From positions 824,501 through 888,500 of the forward strand of contig OX335641.1 of NCBI GenBank assembly GCA_946894095.1: a stretch of 64,000 nt of DNA, given 5' to 3'. Below, piece after piece: positions 1 to 11,155 of the stretch. The position numbers and the translations under genes were made by a program. Every line of letters starts with the position of its first letter. The stretch's first letter is position 1. The notes under the pieces are model-generated. The model worked only from the letters and a program-made list of their open reading frames with translations, had not been told where the DNA came from and ran no database searches. Source of the stretch: Incurvaria masculella (Eukaryota; Arthropoda; Insecta; Lepidoptera; Incurvariidae).

Positions 1-1
1 C

Positions 2-124
2 AATAAAGTCGAAGCACTCATCATAGATGCGCGGGAGAGCCTCAAAAACGCTAATCAAACTGACGCGGAATACAAAACAGTACTCGGTGCAAATGTACGC
101 GACCAATCCTTTATTCGTATTTAA
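2..124 (+). CDS. Possible 3' end of a coding exon (partial, unidentified)
   Basis: An open frame enters from the left edge and runs 40 codons to a TAA at 122-124. The composition (many E, D, K, N, Q, A; no low-complexity run) resembles a soluble helical protein more than random AT-rich sequence, and it contains the stretch EALIIDARESLKNANQ. No upstream part is visible, so neither start nor acceptor can be assigned. No AATAAA follows within 300 bases. I do not recognise the family. It could be a chance frame or part of an old repeat. Confidence 0.35.
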   Translation, partial: NKVEALIIDARESLKNANQTDAEYKTVLGANVRDQSFIRI

Positions 125-480
125 TCGAATCGAAGCGATAAATGAAACAATCGACAAGCTAGTGCACGATCACTGCAACGCACCCCGGGGCTTAGTCTGA
201 TATTTTTCCCGAATTTTTAAAATTTACAATAGGTTTGCCTTCATTTTGCTTTAGGTGAACTTTATTGCAAGCCAAGAGCTTGGGGATAATTTATTCAATT
301 TGAGTGGCTCCTCAAAATATTTTTTTACGCAATGATTCTCCTCAAAATCTATTGATGTTTATTATTTGGTTTTCATCCATACACATCCCTCATCAGAGTG
401 CACTAAGATTTGTTATATTATATCATTACCTATGTTCCTGATCTTTTTGAAAGGTATGCTAGCATTCGTGTCTAAATGCA
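125..480. other. Intergenic, nothing recognised
   Basis: AT-rich sequence with no convincing frame, RNA gene or repeat recognised. Confidence 0.4.
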
Positions 481-600
481 CTCATACGACTTAAAAAGAA
501 AGAAAGAGGCACATGCCCTATTAGGCGGGATTGAACCCATTAGCCCTCGAACGAGAGGCGAGGTTGCCCTGAGCTTATGAACGCTCAAACATGGTTCACG
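481..600 (-). repeat. SINE head fragment (tRNA-like)
   Basis: On the minus strand this carries a B-box-like GGGTTCAATCCC, next to a GAAAGAAAGAGG stretch that matches the head/body junction of the full SINE copies at 4915 and 14569. Only the head region is recognisable. Confidence 0.5.
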
Positions 601-1270
601 GAACTGTGGCTGAATTTCAGTAATTTAATCATCGAATCTCGACCTTAACGGCTTGGGTGGTCATTTAGTTTGTTGACATAAACTCTCAACTTCGTAAAAT
701 TGCGGAGAGAGATACAGATACAGATGTTTATTTCGCCATAAAGAACACACAACATTAACAATAATAAATTGAGTCATTCGCATATTCAGTATCCAAAGAA
801 GTCCAAAAAACGCTTGGCGTAAGTAAGTGGGCTATAGGCTACATTCTGGCGAACATTTGTGGTGTTTTCTGCTGATCAACATGGTCGAATACCGTGTCTA
901 TGTTCTGGCATCGGGAACATAATCACGGACTGTCTATTATTTCGCTGCCATGATTACTTACTGTCGCGCAGCAGAGAAATGGGCTTGATTCTGGAAAATA
1001 CTGTTTATGGGACAATTCAATTAAATATTATTTGGTTGAAAAGTTTTGCGTCCATTTTGAGATGCTCCCAATTCTGAAATGAGACATTTTAGGGCCTTTT
1101 AGAATGCCTAATCCACTCTTACTGAGGGTGATTAAAAGGCATTCACCGCTGTAAATATTTTTTAACGAATTAATAATTATTGTAATTTATTTTAAATATT
1201 TTACCCCAAAAGAAACTAACCAGTTTCATTGCAAGAGTGCTGTGTGGGTTGCGGGATTTAAATAATAATA
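601..1270. other. Intergenic, nothing recognised
   Basis: AT-rich. The short frame at 859-1077 has no gene-like features. Confidence 0.4.
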
Positions 1271-1274
1271 CAAC

Positions 1275-1455
1275 TTCGTTGGATGAAAGATTATTGTAGT
1301 GGCAAAGAAGAATTGTCCGCGTTTTCCAGTTAATTACCGCAGTTGAGCAAGAAAAGGAATGCCCTGGCATGATACCTACATGCCACATGGTGTGTCTAGC
1401 TATTATCATGAAAGTCGGTGTGATATAAGCCATCCATATTCAGTTACAAAAATGT
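1275..1455 (+). repeat. Diverged SINE body fragment
   Basis: Keeps body landmarks in order: a GGATGAAAGAT block, GTTTTCCAGTT, CCTGGCATG, and the tail motif AAGCCATCCAT followed by an A-rich end. The head is missing. More diverged than the copy at 1908. Confidence 0.6.
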
Positions 1456-1529
1456 ACCGAGATGGACTAGTTTAATTTTATTCGACAGACGTTAATTATC
1501 AAAATTTCACTGAAACACTCATAACGGTA

Positions 1530-1745
1530 TTCAGAGTAGGCGGACTAACTTTAATCCGCCGGACTAAACCGGTTCTTGCATGGTTAGTCCAGTGTTAATC
1601 TCATACTAAGTTTTGACAGGTGCTCTCTTAATACAACTGTAAACTTTCACAGCAGTATTCAGAGTTGGCGGACTAACTTTAGTACCCCTATTGAGGTCGG
1701 ACTAAACCGGTTTTTGTATAGTTAGTACGGTGCTAATCTCATTTA
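1530..1745 (+). repeat. Two tandem copies of a short repeat (GGCGGACTAACTTTA unit)
   Basis: Two units of about 100 bp (1530-1625 and 1650-1745) share CAGAGT, GGCGGACTAACTTTA, GGACTAAACCGGTT and GTTAGT, then CTAATCTCAT. A third copy lies at 37090-37195 and an inverted one at 56810-56920. Each unit has GACTAAC and GTTAGTCC in opposite orientation, so it is a small fold-back. No coding capacity. Confidence 0.6.
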
Positions 1746-1907
1746 ATTTTCATTTCATATCATTTGTTTAAACTTTTTTGGTAGTTAAACTACACGAAGC
1801 TACGTCAAAAACAGAATGAGCCGCGGATTCTATCAACTCTGTATAAAGAAGAATCCACAAATAAACTTTACGAGTTTTACGCCTACAGTAATAAAATAGA
1901 TACTTAG

Positions 1908-2286
1908 ATCGGTGGCCCAGTGGCGCGACACTTCGGCGATCGCTCTCCGAAGTTAAGCAACGCTGGGTCCGGTCTGGTCTTGGATGGGTGACCATTCGAC
2001 CGTTGAGAGAGGCTGGCCGTGGTTCGGATTCCACGTTAAGCTGTAGGTCCCCTTCCTTACTTACTAGGTGGTAGGGTTTATCCCGCCCGGGTTGGTACCA
2101 TCGCATTGGATGAACGATGGTCGAAGCGGCAATGAAAATTGTCCGTGTTTTCCATCCAGTTCAATGTAGCCGTGCAATATAAGAAAGTTCCTGGCATGGC
2201 ACCTAGTTCCCATGTGGTGTGTTGGGCTAATACCATGACAGAACTTGTGGTATTAGCCATCCATGTCCAGTCACATAAAAAAAAAA
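1908..2286 (+). mobile_element. 5S-rRNA-headed SINE, full length
   Basis: A pol III retroposon whose head resembles 5S rRNA: GAAGTTAAGCAACG (box A region) followed by CTTGGATGGGTGACC (box C region), the hallmark of SINE3-type elements. The body then runs through GGTAGGGTTTATCCCGCCCG and CCTGGCATGGCACC to an A-rich tail near 2277-2286. It is almost the same as the minus-strand copy at 34670-35046, so both are probably young. The head covers only part of a 5S gene, so this is not a working 5S locus. 5S-headed SINEs have been described in moths, from memory. Confidence 0.85.
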
Positions 2287-2810
2287 TGCGTACTAAGTTT
2301 TGAGAGGTGAGAATTCGCCTACCTCCAGAAGATCGCCGACGTATTCAGGCTAGGGCCGCTCATGCGCCCTCACGACCGGCTCGTCCCGCGCGCGTGAGCT
2401 GCTGGCGCGACAGGGGCGTCCGACGTTGACAATGCTCATCATATTGTTTCGATGCACTCCTATACTTTAATTGTCTCGGCGAAAGCACGCTTTCTGGACA
2501 CGTGGCCCGCACTCGGCGGGAATAGTAATGGTTGCTTTTAAAAAGTAAGTACGCCATTTTGGACTGATGTGATCGATCATTTAGGTGTATAAATGAACAA
2601 TCCAGTGCGGCGCTGGTCTTGCATATATTTTTGGTTAAATTTTAAATGAAGACAACATGTTCTTACACACAGTCGTATAAACATATTAAAAGTAACTTAG
2701 TTTTTTCAGCACATAACTCTGTAAACCAGCGTAAAAATTTTTCTTTTTTCCATGAACTGGATTGGCCACACATCGTCATTAAATTAACCGAACACTACAT
2801 TTCCTAATAA
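2287..2810. other. Intergenic, nothing recognised
   Basis: Includes a GC-rich patch (2330-2530) without a convincing frame or RNA; the remainder is AT-rich. Confidence 0.35.
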
Positions 2811-2814
2811 TTAG

Positions 2815-3065
2815 GAGTAAGGTTCCGAATCTTGCATTTATAAGCACGGCTACCCGATCAATTCTGGACGGAAAACACGGACGATTTGTTATCACCGCTT
2901 GGACCGTCTTCCATCCAATGCGATGGTACCAACCAGGGTTGGATTATCCCTGCCACCTAGTAGATAAGGAAGGTAGGTAATCTGAAGGTAACCTACAGCT
3001 TGCCGTAGAATCCGAACCACGAACGACCAAGTCCTTAAGGCGCTAGGACTAGCCAACTACTCGCG
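2815..3065 (-). repeat. Diverged SINE, minus strand
   Basis: Contains the body landmarks ACCGCTTGGACC, CCAATGCGATGGTACCAACC, CACCTAGTAG and GAATCCGAACCACG in the reversed order expected of a minus copy, and ends in a degenerate head with ACTCGCGCC. Confidence 0.7.
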
Positions 3066-4100
3066 CCATACAAATGCACTTTTTAACAAATGTAATAATA
3101 TTTAGTGAAACGCTTCAGCAAATCCAAATAGAACTCCAGACTGATAATTATTGTTAATATTTTTTGATCCCATCATTTATTTAAATAATAATAAAAATTA
3201 AAAAGTTGATTTTTCTCATTAGAAATCTGAAAGTAATTCGATTTCTAGATATAGGCAAAAACAGCATATATGCATAAACAAAAAATTCCATTTGCTTTTA
3301 GATTTCTACATTTAGTCAAAAAAGTTCGGAAATGGACACCGTTTCCGCAATGTATTTTGTATAGAAAAAGGAAACATACATTAACGAAAATAGGTTGATT
3401 CCTAGACAAGGAATCATATATTGTAAGAATGACACTTATAATCGTCAGACTTGGTTAGTTAACTTGGGGTGCCTCGTCTAACTTTGAGATTTGGCTAGTA
3501 CCAGGGCCTTAATCGCGCGACACGAATGGGAACAATTGCAATGGAACCAATTATACTATTTTTAGTTTGCAGAACCCACACCAAGAAATAGGTGATACAA
3601 CCTCTATGAAATATACTAAACAGCCATCTTCTCTTATATGGCACGTTGACTCTTTATGTTTACCGGTCCAGCCGACGTCACGTCGGTGTAATAATAACTC
3701 CTAAACGTTGTATATCTCCGTTTGATCTTAACTTCTCGTATTACTAGGAAGCACCCTTTGCGTACGCGTCAAGCTTATGAACCGCCCCGTATTATCGTAA
3801 TTTCACCAGAAAATCATCGTGTTTGGTCACGGCTTCCAAAATTGTCGACTATTCTGGACATAATCTATGCTTCTAACATTAGAACGTTTGTCTTATGGCT
3901 ATGGCTTCTATTAAACTTCTACATACTTTTAACATGTCAATACAATGTTCCATCGCGTTGAAAACATTAATTCTTAGTTCGGAATGCACGTTAGTTTTTC
4001 TGAAAAGTATTGAAGAGACCGTAAGTTCAGTTTTGACAAAAAGTCGCGTGTGTTCAGAACCTGCAAATGACTCATTTTATTCTTACTAGTTTAGTAATGA
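3066..4100. other. Intergenic, nothing recognised
   Basis: AT-rich. Frames at 3722-3961 and 3895-4089 overlap each other and show no domain or splice context. The palindrome CCGACGTCACGTCGG near 3672 looks like a CRE core, but no gene start is visible beside it. Confidence 0.35.
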
Positions 4101-4422
4101 AAAAACCGGCCAATAGCGAGTCGGAATCGCACACGAAGGGTTCCGTACCATCGTAAAAAAATAATACAAAAAAATCACGTTTTTTGTATGGGGACCCCCA
4201 TTAATTTGTATGGGGCTCCCATTTTTTATTTTAATATTTTTTTAATATTACCTATTTGTTGTTATAGCGGCAAAATAAATACACACTCTGTGAAAATTTC
4301 AGCTGTCTATCTGTTACGGTTACTGAGATACAGCCCTGTGACGGACGGACGGACGGACGGACGGACAGCGGAGGCTTAGTAATAGGGTTCCGTTTTACCC
4401 CTTTGGGTACGGAACCCTAAAA
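4101..4422 (+). repeat. Interspersed repeat with ACGG microsatellite
   Basis: Starts with AAAACCGGCC and a GCGAGTCGGAATCGCAC hairpin, passes GGGTTCCGTACC, TTGTTGTTATAGCGGCAAAA and CACACTCTGTGAAAATTTC, then about seven ACGG units (4341-4368), and closes with GGGTACGGAACCCTAAA. GGGTTCCGTACC and GGTACGGAACCC are inverted within the element. Other copies: 15747, 22312, 35413 and 45112, with an end fragment near 30001. The family is typical of Lepidoptera; its class is not settled here. Confidence 0.8.
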
Positions 4423-4439
4423 AATGTCATGAATGTCAA

Positions 4440-4545
4440 ATAAATGGCAATGAAAAAATGCCCGTATTCGCCGCCAGTTAAATTTAGCCGTGCAGCTAAA
4501 ATCCTGGCATGGCAACCCGCTCCTATGGGAATATGTATGATCTAA
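4440..4545 (+). repeat. SINE body fragment
   Basis: Short match to the SINE body: GGCAATGAAAAAATG, TAGCCGTGC and TCCTGGCATGGCAACC. Head and tail are missing. Confidence 0.5.
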
Positions 4546-4914
4546 GACGAAGATTAAATACAGAGTCGCTTAACGTGCTTGCCACTACAGGTATAGTTTG
4601 TAACTTCATAATTTTAAAGAGTCATAGAATATAAGTCTACTTTGACGCACAGTCCCCGTTGACAGGCCACTTTTGCCATCATCTATCCGCAAGTATTCCA
4701 TGTGCGGGCGAAATGCAACTACAAAAGTGAATTGAAGTTGGATTTTTTTTATTTATTACACATAACACTTGTATAAACATTTCATATCTTTTGCACCAAG
4801 CCTGGTTTGTGTTGCGATATTTTTTTATTGTTTTGTTTTGAAGGCACGCAATGCTTAAATACCAATATCATAATTGTTCATGGAAATTTTTTTTTCGCGC
4901 CTCTTAAAAGGGGG
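4546..4914. other. Intergenic, nothing recognised
   Basis: AT-rich, no gene or repeat recognised. Confidence 0.4.
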
Positions 4915-5325
4915 ATTTTTTTTTATGCGACCTGACATGGATGGCTAATACCACACAACTATCGTTATGATATTAGCCCAATACACCACATTCCCGAAGG
5001 AATTAGGTGCCATGCCAGGACCTTCCCTTTATGAGTACGGCTACATTGAACTGGATGGAAAACTCGGACAATTTTTCATTGCCGCTTCGACCATCTTTTC
5101 ATCCAATGCGATGGTACCAACCCGGGCGAGCTTAAACCCTACCACCTAGTAGGGGAAGGGGACCTACAGTTTTACATGGATTCCGAACCATGGAGCAGCT
5201 CGCATTCGTGACGAAATGCACTTATCGAACTCTGAAATAGAAAGACAGTGGTGCAAGTTGGTATTGAACCCGGGCCTCTGGTACGCTAGGCCAGTCCCCG
5301 CGCCACTAGGCTCCGAGCCGCTCAA
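4915..5325 (-). mobile_element. tRNA-headed SINE, full length, minus strand
   Basis: Reads on the minus strand from head GAGCGGCTCGGAGCCTAGTG (A-box-like), through the B box around GGTTCAATACC, to the body and a poly(A) tail (poly-T at 4915-4924). Close relatives: 14569, 33819, 39384 and 45594. It shares the whole body with the 5S-headed copies but not the head. The 60-residue frame inside it is a by-product of the repeat. Confidence 0.85.
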
Positions 5326-5379
5326 AAATATTTAAAATAGTTATTGATTCATTCGACCCTAGATTGGCCAGGACCTTTT

Positions 5380-5640
5380 TTATATGTTAAGCGCGACATA
5401 TGGCGTACACCAGGACTTCTTAGATGCCCGACGACGCCCATGGGATTTAGAACTTTCAGAGGGGCTGCGAAACCCATGCCGGCCGGCCAGGAGCTTCTTC
5501 ACACCATGTTGGAAGGGCCCCAGGTTATACTTTGGGGGAAACACCTTGAAAGGGAGTTCATTCCATTGTTTACCGATCGGAGAAGTAATTTGAATTTGTG
5601 AATTTTCTCCCTTTATCGCTGTAAGTGGACGGAGGAACAG
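5380..5640 (-). pseudogene. LINE reverse-transcriptase C-terminal remnant
   Basis: The minus-strand frame contains IGKQWNELPFKVFPPKYNLG followed by a basic LLAGRH, which resembles the C-terminal end of non-LTR retrotransposon ORF2 proteins (a W-N-x-L-P then V-F-P then Y-x-L-x-x-F arrangement). No endonuclease or catalytic RT motif is present nearby, so this is a truncated dead copy. Assignment is from motif memory; the clade is not determined. Confidence 0.55.
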
Positions 5641-5721
5641 CGTTACGATCATGTAGCTCGTACGGAGCAATCTCAATGGCCAATTATTTTGAAATATTGT
5701 ACTGGGTATTCTAGGATCCAA

Positions 5722-6124
5722 GCATTATAGAAATGCTGGACGAGTGTAGTGTTGAGTGCAGGTGAAATAAGATGACCTTTATTGCGTGTACTTACTTGTG
5801 ACGAGTACGTCGTTGCGTTTGGCTCCGCGTCTGTTCGCTCCGGTTTAGAGTGGCGATTTACAGATAGTGCAGTGCGAAAGTCAGGAGACAAGAATCGGGC
5901 ACGACTCCGTGTGGAGAGAAATTCGGCGTGGAGGTTTATCACGTCGGGATCGTGGGAGCGCAGGTGGACTGCGTGGGCGGAGCCGCATGCCGGGGCATTG
6001 TGGGTCGTGCGGCGTGGACCAAGACCTGCGGAGAAACGTTTGTCCGCAGGTACCTTACCTTTGAGGTGTATTAGGTAATTTAGATGGCTTTTATTGGCAA
6101 TACAACAATTAAATAACTAGATAT
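5722..6124. other. GC-richer intergenic stretch
   Basis: Overlapping frames at 5782-6078 and 5867-6064 result from higher GC. No domain or splice site supports a gene. Confidence 0.3.
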
Positions 6125-6325
6125 GGTTGGATAATACCTACTAGAGTTCGGGAGTGAGAGAACCTACAAATAACTGGAAACAATATTATTATTTATATTA
6201 CGAAACTGGTATTTTACCTTGCAACGTATTTATGGGACCAACAAGATTTTTACCAAAATGGAAATTACGTTTATGAAATGCGGAGACACGAAGTATTTAT
6301 AAAAGTGAGTTGATATTTAGTGCTG
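6125..6325. repeat. Repeat shared with 56100-56290
   Basis: GAGTTCGGGAGTGAG, CAACGTATTTA and GGGAC, then AAAGTGAGTTGATATTTAGTG, occur in the same order at 56100-56290. This copy lacks the clear inverted ends of the second and is interrupted by the fold-back at 6326. Confidence 0.5.
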
Positions 6326-6539
6326 CAGGTCTATTCCTGGCATCCAGTAATCAGGAATCCTTAGTCTACAAAACCGCTTTTATAGCGATTTTCAAAACGG
6401 GTTTTTTGACGGAAAACCTAGATTAATTTAAAAAAACTATGCTCCGGAATGTTTTCGTCAAAAAAAACGCTTGGAAACCACTACAAAAGTGAATCAGGAT
6501 TCCTGATTCCTGATTACGGAATGCCAGGAATGGACCTGC
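6326..6539. mobile_element. Fold-back MITE (CAGGTCTATTCCTGG ends)
   Basis: The left end CAGGTCTATTCCTGG and right end CCAGGAATGGACCTG are inverted copies, and the inner TAATCAGGAATCC / GGATTCCTGATTA pair continues the stem. The sister copy is at 23547-23767. Non-coding; no transposase to assign it to. Confidence 0.7.
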
Positions 6540-6579
6540 TGGTGTTACCTGAATGGTCCAATGGTCATGATGTCAAACG

Positions 6580-6960
6580 AACGCACCGATCTCCGGACCC
6601 ATTCTTTATGAGCGCAGCTACCGGGAAATATTTCATTACCGCTTTGATGAAGTCGTGCACATAAATGCAAGGTCCTAGGATTTCACTGAATCCCTACGGT
6701 AATGTAGTGGTGTGTTGGACTAAAACATGACAGTGGTAGCCATCCAGCCAGTTCCAGTAACGTTTAAAAGGATTAAATCCGTCCTTCCGCATTCACAAAA
6801 CTGTCAGTGCCATAGAAGTAATAAGTTGGTTTTATGTAACTTGAAATAGATGGCTAGTACCACACCCTCTGTCATGATATTAGCTCAACACCATATTGGA
6901 ACTAGGCTGTCTTATATTGCACGGTTACATTGAACAGGTGGTGCATTCTAGCCAAACTTA
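6580..6960. repeat. Diverged SINE fragments on both strands
   Basis: About 6600-6760 is plus-oriented (tail motif GTAGCCATCCAG). About 6845-6960 is minus-oriented (GATGGCTAGTACCACACC, then ATGATATTAGCTCAACACC). Both are degraded. Confidence 0.45.
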
Positions 6961-8160
6961 TGTAAACACTTTACTGAATCATAGCTGAATCATAACTGAA
7001 TCAGTTAATTACTTCCGACCTATTCCAGCGGCATTTACTGAATCGCATACGGAAACGAATATGCTATTTTTCGTGATTCCCGAGGTTATTCCTCAACTCG
7101 GAAAGTATGATTTTAAATAGGACTGTGGCAGTGGGAGCTAGTGTAGTGCTATCTCTTTCTGTTTTTCAGTAATAGAAGTGCTCGCTCTAAGCTGCTAACG
7201 AATGGTAGCGCACGAAAACAAACACGACTCGGAGATTCGACTCATCGAAGATTTGTATTTTAGCTTATTCTGTGTTTGTTTACTGCTTATGGTGAACCTC
7301 ACTGAAGTTTCAATTCTAAAAGTAAGTAACTAACGGAACAGTGGCCGTGAGGATATATTATGAACTATTAACATCTTCTTATTCTAACGTTTCGTTTGCC
7401 AAAATATTATAGCGTAATGTTTATAAATGCCTAGCGACACCGCGGCGGGACGGGTCGCCGCTTCTTTCTGGGGTCGGCGTGTCGACGTCATTCTGCATTT
7501 CTTCGCCCGCTTAACCAGCAGGCGTGTGACGAGTTACACCACGAACGATGAAAAGCCTAACAAATGTCGGACAGGCCAGACCCGCAAATGGTTTCCAAAA
7601 ATGTTTCCTAAAATCGCAAACATAACTGGCTAAAGCCGAATGCCTGGCAACCTTTGTCATTGCAGCTGCGGAAACAAGTACGAAATTATTCCACGAGTGA
7701 ATCAGTAAACGCAGCTGTCAAAATCTTCCCAGAATGCCAAAGTTTTCATCGTCCATACAAATAACAATTATTACATATGTAAACGTTTAATTCCGTGGCC
7801 ACTCATTCCGTGTGGCGCTGCGATCGGTTTCTAGAATGCCAAAGTAATGTCAAAGTAAACTCTTCTTCTGTTAACTCTACTGAATCTGCAATGACGGAAT
7901 GCCAAGAATACATGCCCTGAATGGAGAACTCGCACAATAGTACCAACCCAGTGTAGTCAGCCGTAATGTCCAATCGGTTAAGATACCCGTTTCAAAATAA
8001 TCGTATCTGTCACATGTGTTATTTTCACCACGCAGTACCGATCAAACAGTTAAAAGAACTGTCTAATATTAACTGTTTTAGCTCATTAACAGTACTTTCG
8101 TAATATATTAATAGTAATGAGATATACTTTACCATAAATTACTGATTTTTTAACCCCCTT
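6961..8160. other. Intergenic, nothing firmly recognised
   Basis: The frame at 7427-7633 sits in a GC-rich patch but shows no motif. A small SINE-like scrap lies near 7895-7960. Confidence 0.3.
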
Positions 8161-8164
8161 AATT

Positions 8165-8350
8165 ACTAGGTGGTAGGGTGCAATAATATTCGGTAGAATT
8201 TATCTCGTCCGGGTTGGTGCCATCGAATTGATTAAATAATGCATTTCAATAAAGTCGTTCAATATAAAGAAGGGCCTGGCATAGCACCAAGTTTCCGTGA
8301 AGTGTGTTATAATATTATCATGACGTATACATACGTCCAATAAAAAAATG
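8165..8350 (+). repeat. SINE fragment
   Basis: Body motifs CTAGGTGGTAGGGT, CCGGGTTGGTGCCATCG and GGGCCTGGCATAGCACC, then an A-rich tail. The head is absent. Confidence 0.6.
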
Positions 8351-9585
8351 GGCTTAAATTTGGCGTTACTAAACCGATTATTTTTTTAGTTACATTTTGC
8401 GTGTTTTATCATCTGTTTTGCAATTACCATGATAATGATAATTTTTAATAAGGTGTTGCCGTCTTCTTTTTTAAACTGCTGGCGCCATCTTTCGGAACAC
8501 CGGGAAACTTTTAAGGCCTTGCTCAAGCCAGCCTATGCACTGTCGCAGCTAGCTCCGTCCGTAAATTAATGTAGAGTTCATTTGATAGATGGAGTAATGA
8601 CAGATATTTATAATGACTAATGGCAACGTCTTGAAATGCTTTAGTCAAAAAGTTAAGATAAATGGTCAAATTATTCTAGAAAAATTGATGCAGAGATTAA
8701 AAGAGAACTTAAAAAAAAGCAAAAAAAAAACATACAGACGAATTGATAACCTCCTCCTTTTTTTGAAGTCGGTTAAAAATAGTTTGCATTGCATTGTTTT
8801 TGCCAACCCCTCTTTTGTTAACAAGGATATAAGCATTTAAAGTTTAAATTTTATAATAACTTAACTTTGAATGCCATTGAAACTAACCCGGCATTAATAA
8901 ATGAGACACGTTTATTTTATTATTTTTAAAAATACATAGATTGACTACTGGAAAACACTATATACGTGCTACTGAAGACTATATACAAGTTATACCTTTT
9001 AAAAATCAAGATTACAAAGAAATTGAATAACTCCGGATCCAGGATTTCGCTCAAGAGAGAAAGGCTCACAAGAGGGGAGGGAAATTTCTTCTTAAAAAAA
9101 GGGATCAGAAAAGGGATTTTATTTAGTTTCTTAGTAAGAGCTTGTGAAGAGCATTTTCTTTTTTTATTTTATTATATTCGTGTTCTTAAGGTTAAGGTTT
9201 TTTGTTAGTAATGTTTTTCGACAAACACAGTGATATTAAAATTTATGTTTTGGAATTAATGATTGAAACAAAAGGCAAAATAATTTGAATAAGGTCAAAC
9301 TTAATCATTAAAAGAACGAAACTTAACTCAACCTTAGTATTTAATTAGGTTAAGATTTGTTTATATTGATGTTTGCAATGTTTGAGGTCTTATTATATCA
9401 CCGAGTTTGTCCCGTAAAATGATAATAATACTAAAAGTGTCCGTGGTATTTAAATATTTAAGTAAGTTTATTACATAATTAATGTATGTATGTATGTACC
9501 AAATGATTACTTAGTTTTAGGTTAATACTCAAACTAACAAACCAAACCTACCGCCACTACCTGAGAATATATACCTATTGAACTT
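8351..9585. other. Intergenic, nothing recognised
   Basis: AT-rich. Frames at 8613-8840 and 8966-9208 are lysine/asparagine-rich low-complexity reads. A short (ATGT)n run lies near 9483-9498. Confidence 0.4.
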
Positions 9586-9589
9586 CTCA

Positions 9590-9737
9590 AACACCTAAAG
9601 GTCGGCTGGAAGAAATCTCCTCGAGGGATAAGCCCGCCTTTGCGCCCCACTTATGTTATTATTGCACTATACTTTCTTTTGTAAATTGTTTTTTTTTGTG
9701 GCGTAATAAAGAATTTTCAATCAATCAATCAATAAAT
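9590..9737 (+). repeat. LINE 3' end with TCAA tail
   Basis: GGTCGGCTGGAAGAAATCTC and GATAAGCCCGCCTTTG, an AATAAAGAATTTTC and terminal TCAATCAATCAATCAA repeats (about 9717-9735) are the 3' end of a jockey/CR1-like retrotransposon. The same end is inverted at 17725-17860. No ORF remains. Confidence 0.65.
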
Positions 9738-10735
9738 GGAGACGATGCAAGCGAAATTATTACTAAAATTACAATATCGCGGTTTTGTAGTAGGTATCAC
9801 TGCGACACATAACAAGACGAGATTTTCTTCAGGCCATGTACCATCGACGACCACACCACAGAATAACTAATAGTGCTACGCACCACACTAAGGTCGGGTC
9901 GCGACCCCACCCGTTTCACCTCCGCACTAAAGAAGCGCTTCAAAGCAATCTCTCTGCGGACTTTTGAATGCGACCGTACATATTACAGATGTCAATGTAC
10001 ACGGCACAAATTAAGTATACACACATTATCCATGTCATTTTTCGATCATTTACGAAGATTAATTCTAGACAGAGGTACGGATATGACGATGACGATGTAT
10101 TAATGGTTATAAAATAGGCATCGAAGTTAGTATAAAGGTGAATGGGTAATGGCAGTTGTCTAAGATAATTACCCAGGATAGCCTTAAGTGGCTAATACTC
10201 TATCAAGGTTCCGTGAATCAACTTCCGATCGGTGGGTACATTATCGTGAGCTTAATTTCTACTAAGCACCAGATTGTATCCGCACAAGGTTGTTGAAACG
10301 TGAAAAGTGGACAAAACTTTAAAGTAATGTATTTCATTTTTTATAATATTTTCAAATTGGCGAATAACATTTTGTAGAACTGAAAAGCGTAGTGAAATAC
10401 AAGTGGTACCTGCACAAGTGAAAAAAAGTGTATGCCGGCATTTGTATGAATATGTATATATTCGTTTTATTTTATGACTTGAAACACTGAGATCCTTTTA
10501 ATAAAAAAATATGAAATTATCACCTAGAGCAGTCAATATTTTTAAGTGTATAAATATTTTGTAACTATGAAAAAAATCAGTAAGAATAAATCAAAATATA
10601 TAGATCTGAAAAACATTAGAAATACATTTTCATCTCAGTGCTCAACTGACCCACTCTGTCAGTATTTCACGCCGAACCAAAAACTGCACAGCTACAGGCC
10701 CATATAAGAGCCCCTGGGGAATTAACCATGGTAAA
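9738..10735. other. Intergenic, nothing recognised
   Basis: The frame at 9873-10103 has no supporting motif. No repeat recognised. Confidence 0.35.
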
Positions 10736-11155
10736 TTAAGGTGGCCCAACCCGCTCATCTGCCCATACAAACGGGGAAAGAAGATCACGCCCATATTTCT
10801 TATCAGAGATCCCAAATTTTGCTCAAAAGAGCTTTATTTGATCGAACTAGATGTCTAATGACCATTAGCATTGTAAAATTGTGTTTGGTTTCTAAGTTAT
10901 AAGGTCCGAAAGTTCAAATTTTTCGCGCGTTTTATACAATAACTTTGGAGGTGGATTACGCAATGATAAAGTAAGAAAACCTAAAACATCAGACATAGCT
11001 TATTTAATCTATTTGGTTTTTGTTAGATTTTTGACTACAGCGATCGTGGTTTACTTTTAGCTATAAGTCGTTTTGAAATCAAAATGTTCGTAAATCTTAC
11101 AAAATCATACACTATGCACATTATATTTTTTGTGGACATGTTAGATGTCGTTGCA
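10736..11155 (-). mobile_element. TTAA-ended MITE (GGTGGCCCAACCCG family), truncated
   Basis: TTAA at 10736-10739 precedes GGTGGCCCAACCCGCTCATC, the inverted-repeat end seen in full at 33214 and 60935. The match runs to about 11155 and stops before the second end. TTAA targets suggest mobilisation by a piggyBac-type transposase (inference). Confidence 0.75.

Noticed and set aside
1908..2010. A 5S rRNA gene
   Set aside because: Only part of a 5S sequence is present and it runs directly into a SINE body with an A tail.
1768..2106. 112-codon minus frame and the matching plus frame at 34848-35051
   Set aside because: Both are readings of the 5S-headed SINE; the shared protein reflects repeat identity, not a gene.
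4341..4368. CRISPR-like or satellite array from ACGG units
   Set aside because: A simple microsatellite inside an interspersed repeat; no spacers, and the organism is an animal.
5782..6078. 98-codon frame in a GC-rich patch
   Set aside because: A second overlapping frame of similar length exists; no domain, splice or promoter signal.
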